From Anaerosalibacter sp. Marseille-P3206 (GTDB lineage: Bacteria; Bacillota; Clostridia; Tissierellales; Sporanaerobacteraceae), in contig NZ_FUHM01000002.1 in the NCBI RefSeq assembly GCF_900155565.1, forward strand, positions 1,550,001-1,614,000: a stretch of 64,000 bases of DNA. Reading direction: 5' to 3'. The position numbers and the translations under genes were made by a program. Below are positions 9,001 through 18,545 of this stretch, piece after piece (the stretch's first letter is position 1; each line of letters opens with the position of its first letter). The notes below the pieces were generated by a model. It searched no databases. It was not told the DNA's origin and saw nothing but the letters and a program-made list of their open reading frames with translations.

Positions 9001-9962
9001 GGCTTGGCAAACAACGTAACGAAAATAAGTATCTAGCAATAAAATACTTTTATGAAACAAAAATATGGAGTATTAATTGGATGTGTAAAGTACTTAACAT
9101 ATCAAGAGCATCATACTACAAATGGCTCCACAGAGAAGTACCTCAACAAGAATTAGAAAATATTGAATTAGCAAGATTAATAAAAGAATATGATGAAAGA
9201 TTTAATCATATTTTAGGATATCGTAGAATGACATCTTGGATTAACCATTTCAATCAAACTAATTACAGTAAAAAAAGAGTCCATAGGATTATGCAAAAAT
9301 TAGGTATTCACTCAGTAATCCGAAAAAAGAAGAATAAATACATTTCAGTTAAGCCGGAAACAATAGCAGAGAACATATTACAAAGAGACTTTTATGCAAC
9401 AGAACCAAATCAAAAATGGGTAACAGACATTACAGAATTTAAAGTACCAAGAGAAAAGAAAAAGATTTACTTAAGCGCCATACTTGATTTGTATGATAGG
9501 TATCCAGTAGCCTATGTATTAAGTAGTAGAAACGATAACAAATTAGTATTTAAGACCTTTGATAAAGCAATAAAAGATAATCCATTAGCAAAACCAATCT
9601 TCCATAGCGATAGAGGATTTCAATACACAAGTAAAGTATTTCAAAGAAAACTGAAAGAACAAGAAATGAAACAGTCAATGTCAAGAGTAGGACACTGTAT
9701 TGATAATGGACCGGTAGAAGGATTCTGGGGAATAATTAAATCAGAAATGTATCAAATGTATGAAATTACAGATGAAGAGTCCCTAAGATATGCAATTAAT
9801 GATTACATGCGTTTTTACTCAGAGGAAAGATTACAAGACAGATTTAACTGTAAAACGCCATTAGAAGTTAGGACAGAAGCTTTATCAATTAAAACTCCTA
9901 TAGAATACCCTATATCTGCGAATAAGAGAATAGAGAAGTACAAAGAAAAATGGACAGCATAA
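8997..9962 (+). CDS. IS3-family transposase OrfB, rve integrase domain
   Basis: A 321-residue catalytic subunit. An HTH_21-like region (residues ~60-115, LGYRRMTSWINH) precedes the DDE/rve integrase core: WVTDITEF (first Asp, ~residue 143), FHSDRGFQYTS (second Asp, ~203) and DNGPVEGFWGIIKSE (Glu, ~240). The C-terminal YSEERLQDRFNCKTPLEVR is the usual IS3 tail. GTG start at 8997 overlaps the OrfA stop; translation probably occurs mostly as the frameshifted OrfAB. All three acidic catalytic residues are present. Confidence 0.9.
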   Translation: MRLGKQRNENKYLAIKYFYETKIWSINWMCKVLNISRASYYKWLHREVPQQELENIELARLIKEYDERFNHILGYRRMTSWINHFNQTNYSKKRVHRIMQKLGIHSVIRKKKNKYISVKPETIAENILQRDFYATEPNQKWVTDITEFKVPREKKKIYLSAILDLYDRYPVAYVLSSRNDNKLVFKTFDKAIKDNPLAKPIFHSDRGFQYTSKVFQRKLKEQEMKQSMSRVGHCIDNGPVEGFWGIIKSEMYQMYEITDEESLRYAINDYMRFYSEERLQDRFNCKTPLEVRTEALSIKTPIEYPISANKRIEKYKEKWTA

Positions 9963-10069
9963 AAACTACCACATAACTTAGATGTCATGTGGTAGTTCAT
10001 AAAAATTATTTTAGATATTTTACCTGTCTACTTGACAAGGGGCATATCAAACTCTCCTATCACCTTTTT

Positions 10070-10113
10070 GTGAGTCAGGGGACAGTCCCCTGACTCATCC
10101 CCACTGTCGCATC
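10070..10113. repeat. Right half of the dyad repeat interrupted by the IS; probable terminator
   Basis: TGAGTCAGGGGAC and its complement GTCCCCTGACTCA form a near-perfect hairpin at 10071-10096. It is followed by an ACTGTCGCATCC word shared with 17550-17560. The same hairpin stands at 18518-18545. It lies just past the 3' end of the 2445-residue gene and can serve as its terminator. Confidence 0.6.
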
Positions 10114-10115
10114 CA

Positions 10116-13100
10116 TTATGGTTGTGTTTTTTTATATACTGTGTATTGATTTTCTTGTTGGTTGTTGTCTCTTACCAATATTTCTGAGATATTTTCTACT
10201 TTAATATCTTTTAAAATTGGCGTATTACCTTCTTGGCAATTAAACCAATTTACTGTAGTTCCATCTTCAAGTGTTTGCTCGTACAATTTTCCATCTTTAG
10301 TTTTCACTGCATATTCCATCTGTGTAGTAGTTCCATTAAGTTCAAGAGGTTGTACATGGGTACTTAGATTTATAGTTTTCAAGTTTAGTACAGGAGTGAA
10401 TGTTAATTTCTTTGCTAGACTTGGTAAAGCATCTTTAGTAGCTTTAGTTCTAATATATACTTCTCTAACTAAATCTTCAGTATCTAGATGCTCTCCATCA
10501 ATCCATGGACCCTTATCTCCTGTCAAGCTATATTCAAGTGTTGTTAGGTTTACTCCAGTAGTAACATTATTTCTATATTTAGTTGAATCAAATCCTACGG
10601 ATACATTTGGTGCTGATGCAGGTGCTTTGATTACATCTTTCAAAATACTATCTGATGGTAAGGTGTTTTCATTACCTTTAAGCCTAAATTCTAAATTACC
10701 TGGAACAAAGTTTACATTATAGGCTAAAACTTTATTTGTATCGCTTCCTAAAACTACATAATCAATATTGACCCAGTTACCGTTATTAATTCTATATTGT
10801 AGATTGTTTACAATTTCTTGATGGGTATTTGCATTACTATCTTTAATAGAAATAGTACCTTGTAATATATTGTAATCTATATTGTCTTTTATAAAGTCAG
10901 TACTATTTGTAAATTTCTTTTTCTCTATTTTTTTAGTAGTTATTAGTTTTACATTTCTAGGTTTAGCCTTCTCACGGACATAAACTTTCATATCTTCTTT
11001 TAGTCTCAATGTAGTTTCTGTTCCATTGCAAGAAACCCAAGTTCCATCTTCTCCATTAGTAGAATTTGTACTGTATTCCATCAATGTGCTTGTATTCACC
11101 AATTTAGATTCTCCAACATTTAGCACTACATTGTTTAAATCTAGATTTGATGTAAACTTAATTGTTTGTTCTTGGCTAGGTAGTGTGTGGCTATTGGCTA
11201 TTATTCTAACTTTAACAGTATTTCCACCTTCAAATTGTGTATCTACTGTACCGTTAATCCAAGTGCCACCATTGATGCTGTATTCATAGTTTTTGCCTTC
11301 ATCAGTACCAACTTTTTCAATCTTATAATTGACATCATCATATTTTAATTCAGGTGCTGAAGCCTTAGCTTTTATGTCTACTGTAATAATATCTGAAGGT
11401 AGGGTTTTTTCAGTACCTCTAGCTCTAAATTGTAATTTCCCAGGTTTAAATTCTACATTAGTTGTAGAAGGTTTATCTTCACTTCCTCTATCAATTAATT
11501 CCCAAGCATCATTACCAATTCTATATTCAATAATACGAATATCTTTGTTAGTAATTGTACCTGATAGAATATCATAATCAACTTTATTTTTATCTAAAAC
11601 AGTTTCTACATCAATTTTTTCAATAAGGTTCTTAAAGTTTAATGGTTTAGACTTTTCTCTTATATAAACTTTCATATCCTTAGCAAAATCAACAGAAGTG
11701 CTACCAGAGTTTGCATCAATCCAAGTTCCGTTTTTTCCATCTGTAGAATTAGTACTATATTGCATAGCTGTGGTAGTTCCTTCAATTTTACCTTCTACTA
11801 CATTGAGTTTTACATTTTCCCAGGTCAAATTGCCTGTGAAATTTACCACTGTAGCTTGGCTAGGTAGTGCATCCTTAGTAGCTTTGATTCTTACACTAAC
11901 ATTTGCATTGGTATTTTTTATTAAGTTCTTTGTTTTATCACCAGACCATTCTGCATTAGATTTCCAATCCCCATCATTGATTTTATATTCTAAGGTATTA
12001 ACACTTTCTAGCTCAACAAATTGATTACCATTCCAATAGCTAATATCCTTTTTATAATCATCTACTCGTAGTTCTGGTTTAGAGGCAGGTTCTTTTATCG
12101 GTTCCTTACCTACATCAACAGGTTCGGAAGCTACATTGTATTTGGTAGCTTTAGTTCTTACTTGAACTTTACCAGGTTTAAATTCTATTTTTTTATTATC
12201 AGTAGATAAATCTTTCCAAGGATCATTGCCTATTCTGTATTGGATATTTTCTCTTCCTGGAGAAGTAGCACTAATAGTTCCACCAAGTATATTAAAATCA
12301 GTTCCACTAGGTGAATTTTCAATACCCACTACCTTTACTTCCCTTTCATTTACACGATTAGCTTTTTCCCTTACTACTACTTTAGAACCCTTTTCAAACT
12401 TCACAGATGTTTCATTGGCCCTAGCAGAATAGAAGGTATCTCCATCCAAACTATATTCCATAGCAGTAGTGGTATTGGTGATTACACCTTTAGCTACATT
12501 AATGTCTACATTACTTAAATCCAAAATATTTATTTTAGTATCTAAGGAATGTAAAGAAGAAGCAGTAGCTTTACATCTAATCCTCAAATCAGGGTCTGTA
12601 ATGTTTGTTAAATCTATTCCATTATCTAAATCAAGCTTACCCCAATTTTTACCACCATCAGTACTTACTTCATATCCATCCGTAGCTGGTTCTTTAATTC
12701 CAATTTTAACTTTCATACTATCACTAGTATCATAATTTACTTCACTAATACTAACTCCTGTAGGAGCCTTAGGGTAGTTTAGAGTAGCTACTAAATGGAA
12801 TACTTTATTATTACTCTTGTCCCTTACATAAACTCTACCAGGGCCAAATCCTTCAGAAACCTCAGTTTCAGTACTTGTACTACAATCATTCCAATCTCCA
12901 TCACTACCGTTAGTAGAGTCTAAACTATATTGCATTTCCTCACTAGTACTAGTCAGTATTTTACCAGCAACATTAATTCCGACTTTTTTCAAATCTTCAA
13001 TTATAGACTCTCCTTTAACTAACATACACACAATATCATCAGAGTCTATAGAGTTAGGTTCTGTAACTGCAGTTCCTTTTATCTTTATTTTGACTTCGGT

Positions 13101-16100
13101 ATCATTAGCCAAAGTTGATGATGCTGTATCAGATATTTTAATCCTTATTTGGTTTTTATCTTCAACCTTTGATACATTGGACTTAAGTCCTCTAGGTAGT
13201 CCTGTTATAACCACATCATTATTATCTATATCATCCTTTAAAGTTCCAGGGTTAACATCTATAATCCAAGTATCTTTATCCGTTTCTACAATTCTATAAT
13301 CAGGTGCCATCATAGTTACAGTATTTTTTTCATCAACAACCTTACCCTCAACTTTCAATATATCAGGATATATCTTAAACGTAGGCATTGCAACTATATC
13401 AGAAGTAGCACCTAGAATTAAACCTTTATCCTTAGGTATAGTAAGTTTAATAGTTTCATAGCTTGTACCTAAATCAACATCCATAACTTCTGGTAGTGTA
13501 ATGGTCACCATTTTGCTTGAATTTCTAATTATAGTATTAGGTTCACTTGAGCTTTTCAATTTTCCAACAATTTTTGACCATTCGGTAGTAGTTGTAACAA
13601 CCTTTCCATCTTCACCAATCACCTTAAAACAATCAAACAAAGTATCCTTCTTATCTGCAATATCACCAATCCATTCTCCATCGCCGAGTTCAATTATAAT
13701 CGACTTTCCTCCAGCTTTTAGATCTTTTTGTCTTACTATTGAAGACACCACATCTCCCTTGATGGTAGCTTCAACAATAGGTTTGATGATTATATTGCCT
13801 TTCACATCTATATTATTTCTTGCCCCTGTAACGCAAGTAGCAGGAATAGTTAAAGTGATTTCTTGATCTTCAGATATATCATATTTCTCTGTCATTGGAA
13901 GGAAGAAACTCAATGTTTTGTCATCAATAGTCAATGTTCCACCATCATCTATCAATTTTGTAACTACCTTTGTCCATTCAGTAGATTGATTTGAAGGCCT
14001 AAAGCTATTGTATAGGGTATCTCTTTTTGCCTTATCCTTTTTCAAATCTTCCCAAGTTGCGCCATCATCTAAGGTGATAGTTATTTTTTGACCTCCACTA
14101 TTTATCCTATCTTCAGGAATTGTCAATGTATTCGAACTTGTAGAATCTCCAGTCAATGTTGCTTCAACAGAGTTAATATCATCCTTTGTAACTTCCATAC
14201 TATTGAATTTTTGAATTTCATTATTATCATTTACTTCAAATATTGTCACATAATCTCCTACAAATACTGAGATATCTTCACCTTTATATTCATCACCAGT
14301 TTTTAAAATCTCACCTTTTGCGGGAGTAGGGTATACAGTTTTAGTAACTAATTTTTTGTATGTTCCAGTAGCAGGAAATTTACTGTCACCTTCTTTAACA
14401 ACCTTTACTGTATCGACTGTATCTCCCTCAGCTAGCTTCACATCTAGTCTTTCTGCATGTTCCTTTACTACATCTGATTTTACATCAATAATAGCATATC
14501 CTTTAGTCCTACCATTACTATCGGTTGCTAATAGTAGTATATATCCATACTTAGGTTCATCTTTATTAATTTCCTTTACAGGAATGTCTCTACCTGAAGT
14601 ATAGCCGATAGTGTCTTTAACTATATAGTTAGTATATATATTATTTTCAATTTGAATTTTTTCTTCAGTCTCAATTAATTTATATTTCCAGTTTGAAGCT
14701 CCAGCTGCACCTATGGGGTCTAGTTTACTAAACTTAGTAGTTCCAGGCTTATCTCCTTTTTCTATAATATAATTAGTATCTGAAGCCAATATCTTTGCCT
14801 TAGTTCCTTTAATTTGATCAAGGGTAAGTCTAAACTCTTTATAAGCCTTTACTTTGTTATCATTATCAGTAGCTAATAGTAATAGATATTTTCCTTCTGA
14901 TACATTTTCTATATCTTTACCTATGTTATCAGTAACAGTATATTCTTTGGCTTCTTTTAACACGCTATCATACTCAATAGGTCCAAAACTCTGATTTCCA
15001 ATCCCATACATCCATTTTGTAGCACCTACTACATTGGTACTAAAATCTAAGTAACTAAACTTAGTACTATTTTCCATACTACCAGGTTCAGGACCTTGGA
15101 TTTTATAGTTAGTACCGCCAATCAATAATGGTGCATTTGGAGAACGTACATTTTTTGGTTCAATTTTAAACTGCGCATAGGCCTTTATATTTCCAAATCT
15201 ATCAGTAGCTACAATCAGAAGATTATCTCCTACATTTACTCTTATATTATTACCTGTATTATACTTAGTGGTTCTATCGATTTTACTATTGAATTCAATA
15301 GGAGTTTCTATTTTCTCTTGTAAAACCTTATATCTCCATTCATTTACAGTATCTCCGCCAGGTAGTCCCAAAGTATTTAGTGTAGCAATCTTAGTAGTGT
15401 CTCCTATACTACCAGGTTCAGGTTGAGAAATATTATCTTTCCATTTATCATCATCTGATATCAAATTAGTCGCTTCTCCCATATAAACTTGTTTTTCGCT
15501 TAATTGGAAGGTAGCATATCCTTTTGTTGCATATTTATTTTCTGTATCTTTAACTGTTGCAAGTATTATTATATACTCATTTCCTGTTAAATCTTTGCCT
15601 ATATCTTTTCCCGCTGTAAGTTCTTCAGAACCATCTACCATAGTATCAATTTCTGGTATATCAAAGGGTTTGGAACTTGTTTTATATCTCCAGTGATTGA
15701 TACCTGCAATAGTAGGTGCTAATGTTTTAATCTTTGTAGTTCCTTTAGTGGAGCCTTTTACAGGTGAAGTGAAATCAACATTTTCTTTCAACAGTATTGG
15801 TGCTGGATCCTTTATAACATCACTTGTTAATTCAAATTTCACATAAGCTTTAACTTTGCCTTCATCATCTGTAGCAAGAATTATAAGATTATCATCAATA
15901 GCTACTTTTATATCATTTTCTGGTGTGTAGTTCATACTTCCATCTACTAGCTTGTCTAGCATTGGAGCAGATAAATCTTTTCCTACTACATACATCCATT
16001 TAGTAGCACCATTGATATTGGTTAAATTCAATCCAACAACTTTTGTAGTTCCCTCTATTGAACCTTTTCCCAATTTAATAGTATTATCTTTAATTTCTGT

Positions 16101-17453
16101 TGCAGTCAATCCTTTAACTTGATTTTCATTTACTTCAAATATCTTATATCCTTTAATTTTCCCATCAATTGTTGCCAACAGCATTAAATATTGCTTAGGT
16201 TTTATCTTTATATTTTTGCTATCTTCTTCAAAGGAATAAGGAGTGCCATCTGCTTTACTATCAAGAGCGGGAATCTTAGGCTTATCATCAGATATCTTTA
16301 TTTTCCATTCAGTATTATCTTCAAAACTTAATTTAGTAAACACAGTAGTTCCATCCTCACTACCAGGTACAGGTCCAACATAATTAGTATTTTCCTTAAG
16401 TAGTGTAGGAGCTTTAGAAATATTATCTTTTCCAACTTCAAATATCCTGTATCCTACAGTCTTACCATCATTATTAGCAGCGATAAGTATTACATATTTT
16501 TTGAAGCTGTCATTCATATTTACAAGTTCATTTTCATCAGCTACAGTTATTTCGCCATTAACATAGTCAACAGCTTCACTCAATTTGTCACCTTTATATA
16601 ACTTGTCTAAAGGAGTGTTTGAGGCAACTACTTGCCATTTTGTAGCACCTTCTGGTAACTTATCTAATCCACTTACTACTACAGTTCCAGCATATGAACT
16701 GCCAGCCTTAATACTTCCAATTTCAAGTTTCAAAGCTTCTTCTCTAGGTTGTTTTATCATCTCGTTAGTTATTTTTATATTTGCATAGGCTTTAATCCTA
16801 TTGCTACTATCAACTGCATACAATATCAGGTATTTTCCTACTCCTACTTCAATATCTTTATCCTTCACATAGCTATTAGCTTCTTTAAGAGTATAGTCCT
16901 TTCTCATAGGTTCAACAGGACTATCTAACACTTGTATTCTCCAACTACTAGCATCACTTGGAAGGTTCAAAGTAGTTATCTTAGTAGTTCCTTCCTTGTA
17001 GCCAGGTTCAGGATTAGAGAAATTTTTCTCTGTCAAAAGTGGAGCATTAGTAGCTCCTTGATACTCTTTAGTATCAATAGATACATGAGGAACATTTTTC
17101 TTTGCCTCATCCATAATCTTATTCATTTCTGTGCTATTATTAAGAATATACTCTCGAATTTCCTCAGCTGTTTTAAGTCCTTTTTCTTGAACTATCTTTG
17201 CCAATGCTTCAAATTGCGCATCTTCTTCTTCCTTTATATTTACATACATTCCATCAGAAGTTTCTCTAAAAAACTTATCTACAGCAAATCCATTTACAAT
17301 ATCATTTACCAACTCTTCTTGTTCACTAGAGTTATTTTTTCTATATATCTTCTTATGTTCAGTATGGATGATATCTCCTTCAGCTGCCAAGGAGGCAACA
17401 CCGCCAAACATCATCACAAATATAAGGAGAATTGAAACAATCCTCTTATCCAC
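10116..17453 (-). CDS. Giant repetitive surface protein, 2445 residues
   Basis: This exported protein starts with a Sec signal (KRIVSILLIFVMMFGGVASLAAEG) and a ~110-residue helical unique region. Residues ~135-1080 hold about ten ~95-residue repeats with the pattern PGS..GTTKI..L, a central W.Y or WKY, P, then YILLLATD..GK.KAY..F. Two ~130-residue repeats follow (~1090-1350, GG..ITI.L..G and EW.K.V.KL). Residues ~1500-2445 alternate between modules marked TTTAMQYS...G.W...KDMKVYVREK and EYRIGNDPW...VEFKPGKLQFR. These look like Ig-like or beta-sandwich stalk modules. No SLH, LPXTG or other anchor is visible at the C-terminus, so attachment is unknown. Ribosome site AGGAGGG precedes the ATG. 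Specific function unknown; a structural or adhesive role is inferred. Confidence 0.75.
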   Translation of the reverse strand: MDKRIVSILLIFVMMFGGVASLAAEGDIIHTEHKKIYRKNNSSEQEELVNDIVNGFAVDKFFRETSDGMYVNIKEEEDAQFEALAKIVQEKGLKTAEEIREYILNNSTEMNKIMDEAKKNVPHVSIDTKEYQGATNAPLLTEKNFSNPEPGYKEGTTKITTLNLPSDASSWRIQVLDSPVEPMRKDYTLKEANSYVKDKDIEVGVGKYLILYAVDSSNRIKAYANIKITNEMIKQPREEALKLEIGSIKAGSSYAGTVVVSGLDKLPEGATKWQVVASNTPLDKLYKGDKLSEAVDYVNGEITVADENELVNMNDSFKKYVILIAANNDGKTVGYRIFEVGKDNISKAPTLLKENTNYVGPVPGSEDGTTVFTKLSFEDNTEWKIKISDDKPKIPALDSKADGTPYSFEEDSKNIKIKPKQYLMLLATIDGKIKGYKIFEVNENQVKGLTATEIKDNTIKLGKGSIEGTTKVVGLNLTNINGATKWMYVVGKDLSAPMLDKLVDGSMNYTPENDIKVAIDDNLIILATDDEGKVKAYVKFELTSDVIKDPAPILLKENVDFTSPVKGSTKGTTKIKTLAPTIAGINHWRYKTSSKPFDIPEIDTMVDGSEELTAGKDIGKDLTGNEYIIILATVKDTENKYATKGYATFQLSEKQVYMGEATNLISDDDKWKDNISQPEPGSIGDTTKIATLNTLGLPGGDTVNEWRYKVLQEKIETPIEFNSKIDRTTKYNTGNNIRVNVGDNLLIVATDRFGNIKAYAQFKIEPKNVRSPNAPLLIGGTNYKIQGPEPGSMENSTKFSYLDFSTNVVGATKWMYGIGNQSFGPIEYDSVLKEAKEYTVTDNIGKDIENVSEGKYLLLLATDNDNKVKAYKEFRLTLDQIKGTKAKILASDTNYIIEKGDKPGTTKFSKLDPIGAAGASNWKYKLIETEEKIQIENNIYTNYIVKDTIGYTSGRDIPVKEINKDEPKYGYILLLATDSNGRTKGYAIIDVKSDVVKEHAERLDVKLAEGDTVDTVKVVKEGDSKFPATGTYKKLVTKTVYPTPAKGEILKTGDEYKGEDISVFVGDYVTIFEVNDNNEIQKFNSMEVTKDDINSVEATLTGDSTSSNTLTIPEDRINSGGQKITITLDDGATWEDLKKDKAKRDTLYNSFRPSNQSTEWTKVVTKLIDDGGTLTIDDKTLSFFLPMTEKYDISEDQEITLTIPATCVTGARNNIDVKGNIIIKPIVEATIKGDVVSSIVRQKDLKAGGKSIIIELGDGEWIGDIADKKDTLFDCFKVIGEDGKVVTTTTEWSKIVGKLKSSSEPNTIIRNSSKMVTITLPEVMDVDLGTSYETIKLTIPKDKGLILGATSDIVAMPTFKIYPDILKVEGKVVDEKNTVTMMAPDYRIVETDKDTWIIDVNPGTLKDDIDNNDVVITGLPRGLKSNVSKVEDKNQIRIKISDTASSTLANDTEVKIKIKGTAVTEPNSIDSDDIVCMLVKGESIIEDLKKVGINVAGKILTSTSEEMQYSLDSTNGSDGDWNDCSTSTETEVSEGFGPGRVYVRDKSNNKVFHLVATLNYPKAPTGVSISEVNYDTSDSMKVKIGIKEPATDGYEVSTDGGKNWGKLDLDNGIDLTNITDPDLRIRCKATASSLHSLDTKINILDLSNVDINVAKGVITNTTTAMEYSLDGDTFYSARANETSVKFEKGSKVVVREKANRVNEREVKVVGIENSPSGTDFNILGGTISATSPGRENIQYRIGNDPWKDLSTDNKKIEFKPGKVQVRTKATKYNVASEPVDVGKEPIKEPASKPELRVDDYKKDISYWNGNQFVELESVNTLEYKINDGDWKSNAEWSGDKTKNLIKNTNANVSVRIKATKDALPSQATVVNFTGNLTWENVKLNVVEGKIEGTTTAMQYSTNSTDGKNGTWIDANSGSTSVDFAKDMKVYIREKSKPLNFKNLIEKIDVETVLDKNKVDYDILSGTITNKDIRIIEYRIGNDAWELIDRGSEDKPSTTNVEFKPGKLQFRARGTEKTLPSDIITVDIKAKASAPELKYDDVNYKIEKVGTDEGKNYEYSINGGTWINGTVDTQFEGGNTVKVRIIANSHTLPSQEQTIKFTSNLDLNNVVLNVGESKLVNTSTLMEYSTNSTNGEDGTWVSCNGTETTLRLKEDMKVYVREKAKPRNVKLITTKKIEKKKFTNSTDFIKDNIDYNILQGTISIKDSNANTHQEIVNNLQYRINNGNWVNIDYVVLGSDTNKVLAYNVNFVPGNLEFRLKGNENTLPSDSILKDVIKAPASAPNVSVGFDSTKYRNNVTTGVNLTTLEYSLTGDKGPWIDGEHLDTEDLVREVYIRTKATKDALPSLAKKLTFTPVLNLKTINLSTHVQPLELNGTTTQMEYAVKTKDGKLYEQTLEDGTTVNWFNCQEGNTPILKDIKVENISEILVRDNNQQENQYTVYKKTQP

Positions 17454-17483
17454 ATATATCCCTCCTAATCAATCAATTTAATA

Positions 17484-17562
17484 TTAGTGCCAGGCACTAA
17501 TTTACTAACTTATTGGGTGACCTACTTTGCGATAGGTAGAACCGACCCCGCTGTCGCATCAA
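17484..17562. repeat. AGTGCCAGGCACT dyad repeat copy
   Basis: This copy begins with the palindrome AGTGCCAGGCACT (17486-17498), continues with TTACTAACTTATTGGG and ends with GACCCCGCTGTCGCATC. It fills the gap between two minus-strand surface genes. Related copies are at 18464-18545 and, split by the IS, at 8205-8240 plus 10070-10113. Origin and function are unknown. Confidence 0.6.
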
Positions 17563-17563
17563 A

Positions 17564-18442
17564 TCATAGCTGTCCATCTAGGACTATTTTTCCATTACCA
17601 TCATAAACTTTATACTTATATCCTTCTAACTTTGACAAATAGCCTATATCAAAGTCCCAAATTTTAAACTTACCATCTTTACTAGCAAAGGTGGAGTCAT
17701 ATATTTTTCCGCTTGATGACAATAGTTCAATTTTGTATCCTGCAAAATCATTAGTTCCCTTCAACTTTCCGCTAAATAATCCGGTTATATTTGTATTAAA
17801 ACTCATATCAGTCATATAAATATCTTCTTCCACTTCTACTACTATTGGAACATCATCTAACTTATCAATAAGGATGATATCCTTGTCTTTCATCTTCATA
17901 TCCAATATTCTTTCAATGATAATGGCTACTTCACCTCTAGTTACCTTATCATTAGCTTTCTTATGGACTTGTCCTAGGCCTAGTTCCAATCCTTTTTCAT
18001 AATACTCATCAGGATAATCTACAAAGTCTATTCCATCTTCATATCCTAATATCCTCATGAACACAGTCATCATCTCAACATAGGTGATTTTTCCCTTGGG
18101 ATTAAAGCTGGAATCACCAACACCTCTCATAACACCTTCTCTGTCAGCTATAGTAGTATATCCTACAGCCCAGCCTCCCTGAAACTTATTTACATCCTTA
18201 AAAGAGCTTTTTCCACTATAGGATTTTGCTTCCTTCTCTAATCCCATGAGTCTTACTGCTACAGTAGCAAATTCAGCTCTGTTAATATCCTTATCAAGAT
18301 TTAGCCCTCCTTGTCCTAGATACCCTCTATTTACAACTCTTTTAATTTCCTTTGGTACTTTTTCACCAAAGGCAAAAGAGGGGAGAACGAGGGATAGCAA
18401 AATCACAAACACTAAAACTTTCCTATATATTTTTACATTCAT
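17564..18442 (-). CDS. SLH-domain surface protein with a C-terminal module shared with its neighbour
   Basis: The start at 18442 (MNVKIYRK) is chosen because a GGAGGTGG site lies just upstream; the longer reading from 18475 starts inside the dyad repeat. The product is about 292 residues. A signal peptide ends near FAFGEK. Three SLH units follow (LGQGGLNLDKDINRAEFATVAVRL, FNPKGKITYVEMMTVFMRILGY, and KANDKVTRGEVAIIIERIL). The last ~80 residues (GLFSGKLKG...FAGYKIELLSS...GYKYKVYDGNGKIVLDG) are clearly homologous to the end of the 870-residue protein encoded just upstream on the same strand. It probably binds the cell wall through SLH and displays this small beta module. Confidence 0.85.
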   Translation of the reverse strand: MNVKIYRKVLVFVILLSLVLPSFAFGEKVPKEIKRVVNRGYLGQGGLNLDKDINRAEFATVAVRLMGLEKEAKSYSGKSSFKDVNKFQGGWAVGYTTIADREGVMRGVGDSSFNPKGKITYVEMMTVFMRILGYEDGIDFVDYPDEYYEKGLELGLGQVHKKANDKVTRGEVAIIIERILDMKMKDKDIILIDKLDDVPIVVEVEEDIYMTDMSFNTNITGLFSGKLKGTNDFAGYKIELLSSSGKIYDSTFASKDGKFKIWDFDIGYLSKLEGYKYKVYDGNGKIVLDGQL

Positions 18443-18463
18443 CAAACCACCTCCATAAATATT

Positions 18464-18545
18464 AGTGCCAGGCACTAACTTACTAACTTATTGGGCGACT
18501 AGAGATTGCCCCTACAGTGAGTCAAGGGACCGTCCCCTGACTCAT
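18464..18545. repeat. AGTGCCAGGCACT dyad repeat plus GTCCCCTGACTCA hairpin
   Basis: This is the fullest copy: AGTGCCAGGCACT at 18464-18476, TTACTAACTTATTGGGCGAC, then TGAGTCAAGGGACCGTCCCCTGACTCA (a hairpin, 18518-18544). The stop codon of the minus-strand 870-residue gene (TGA, 18542-18544) lies inside the repeat. The repeat is therefore used both as gene end and as probable terminator. Confidence 0.6.

Larger units (their letters stand above)
8241..10069 (+). mobile_element. Complete IS3-family insertion sequence, ~1829 bp
   Basis: The element is bounded by imperfect terminal inverted repeats of about 50 bp. AAAAAGGTGATAGGAG at 8241-8256 is matched by its complement ending at 10069, and the inner parts share GATATG, AAGTAGACA and GGTAAA words. 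It encodes an orfA/orfB pair typical of IS3 (IS150-like) elements. No clear target duplication is visible. Its ends abut the two parts of an intergenic repeat (8205-8240 and 10070-10110), so it seems to have inserted into that repeat. Both genes are intact, so the copy may still be active. Confidence 0.88.

Noticed and set aside
18443-18475. Longer start of the SLH protein at 18475
   Set aside because: The first codons come from the AGTGCCAGGCACT repeat; a proper GGAGGTGG site supports 18442.
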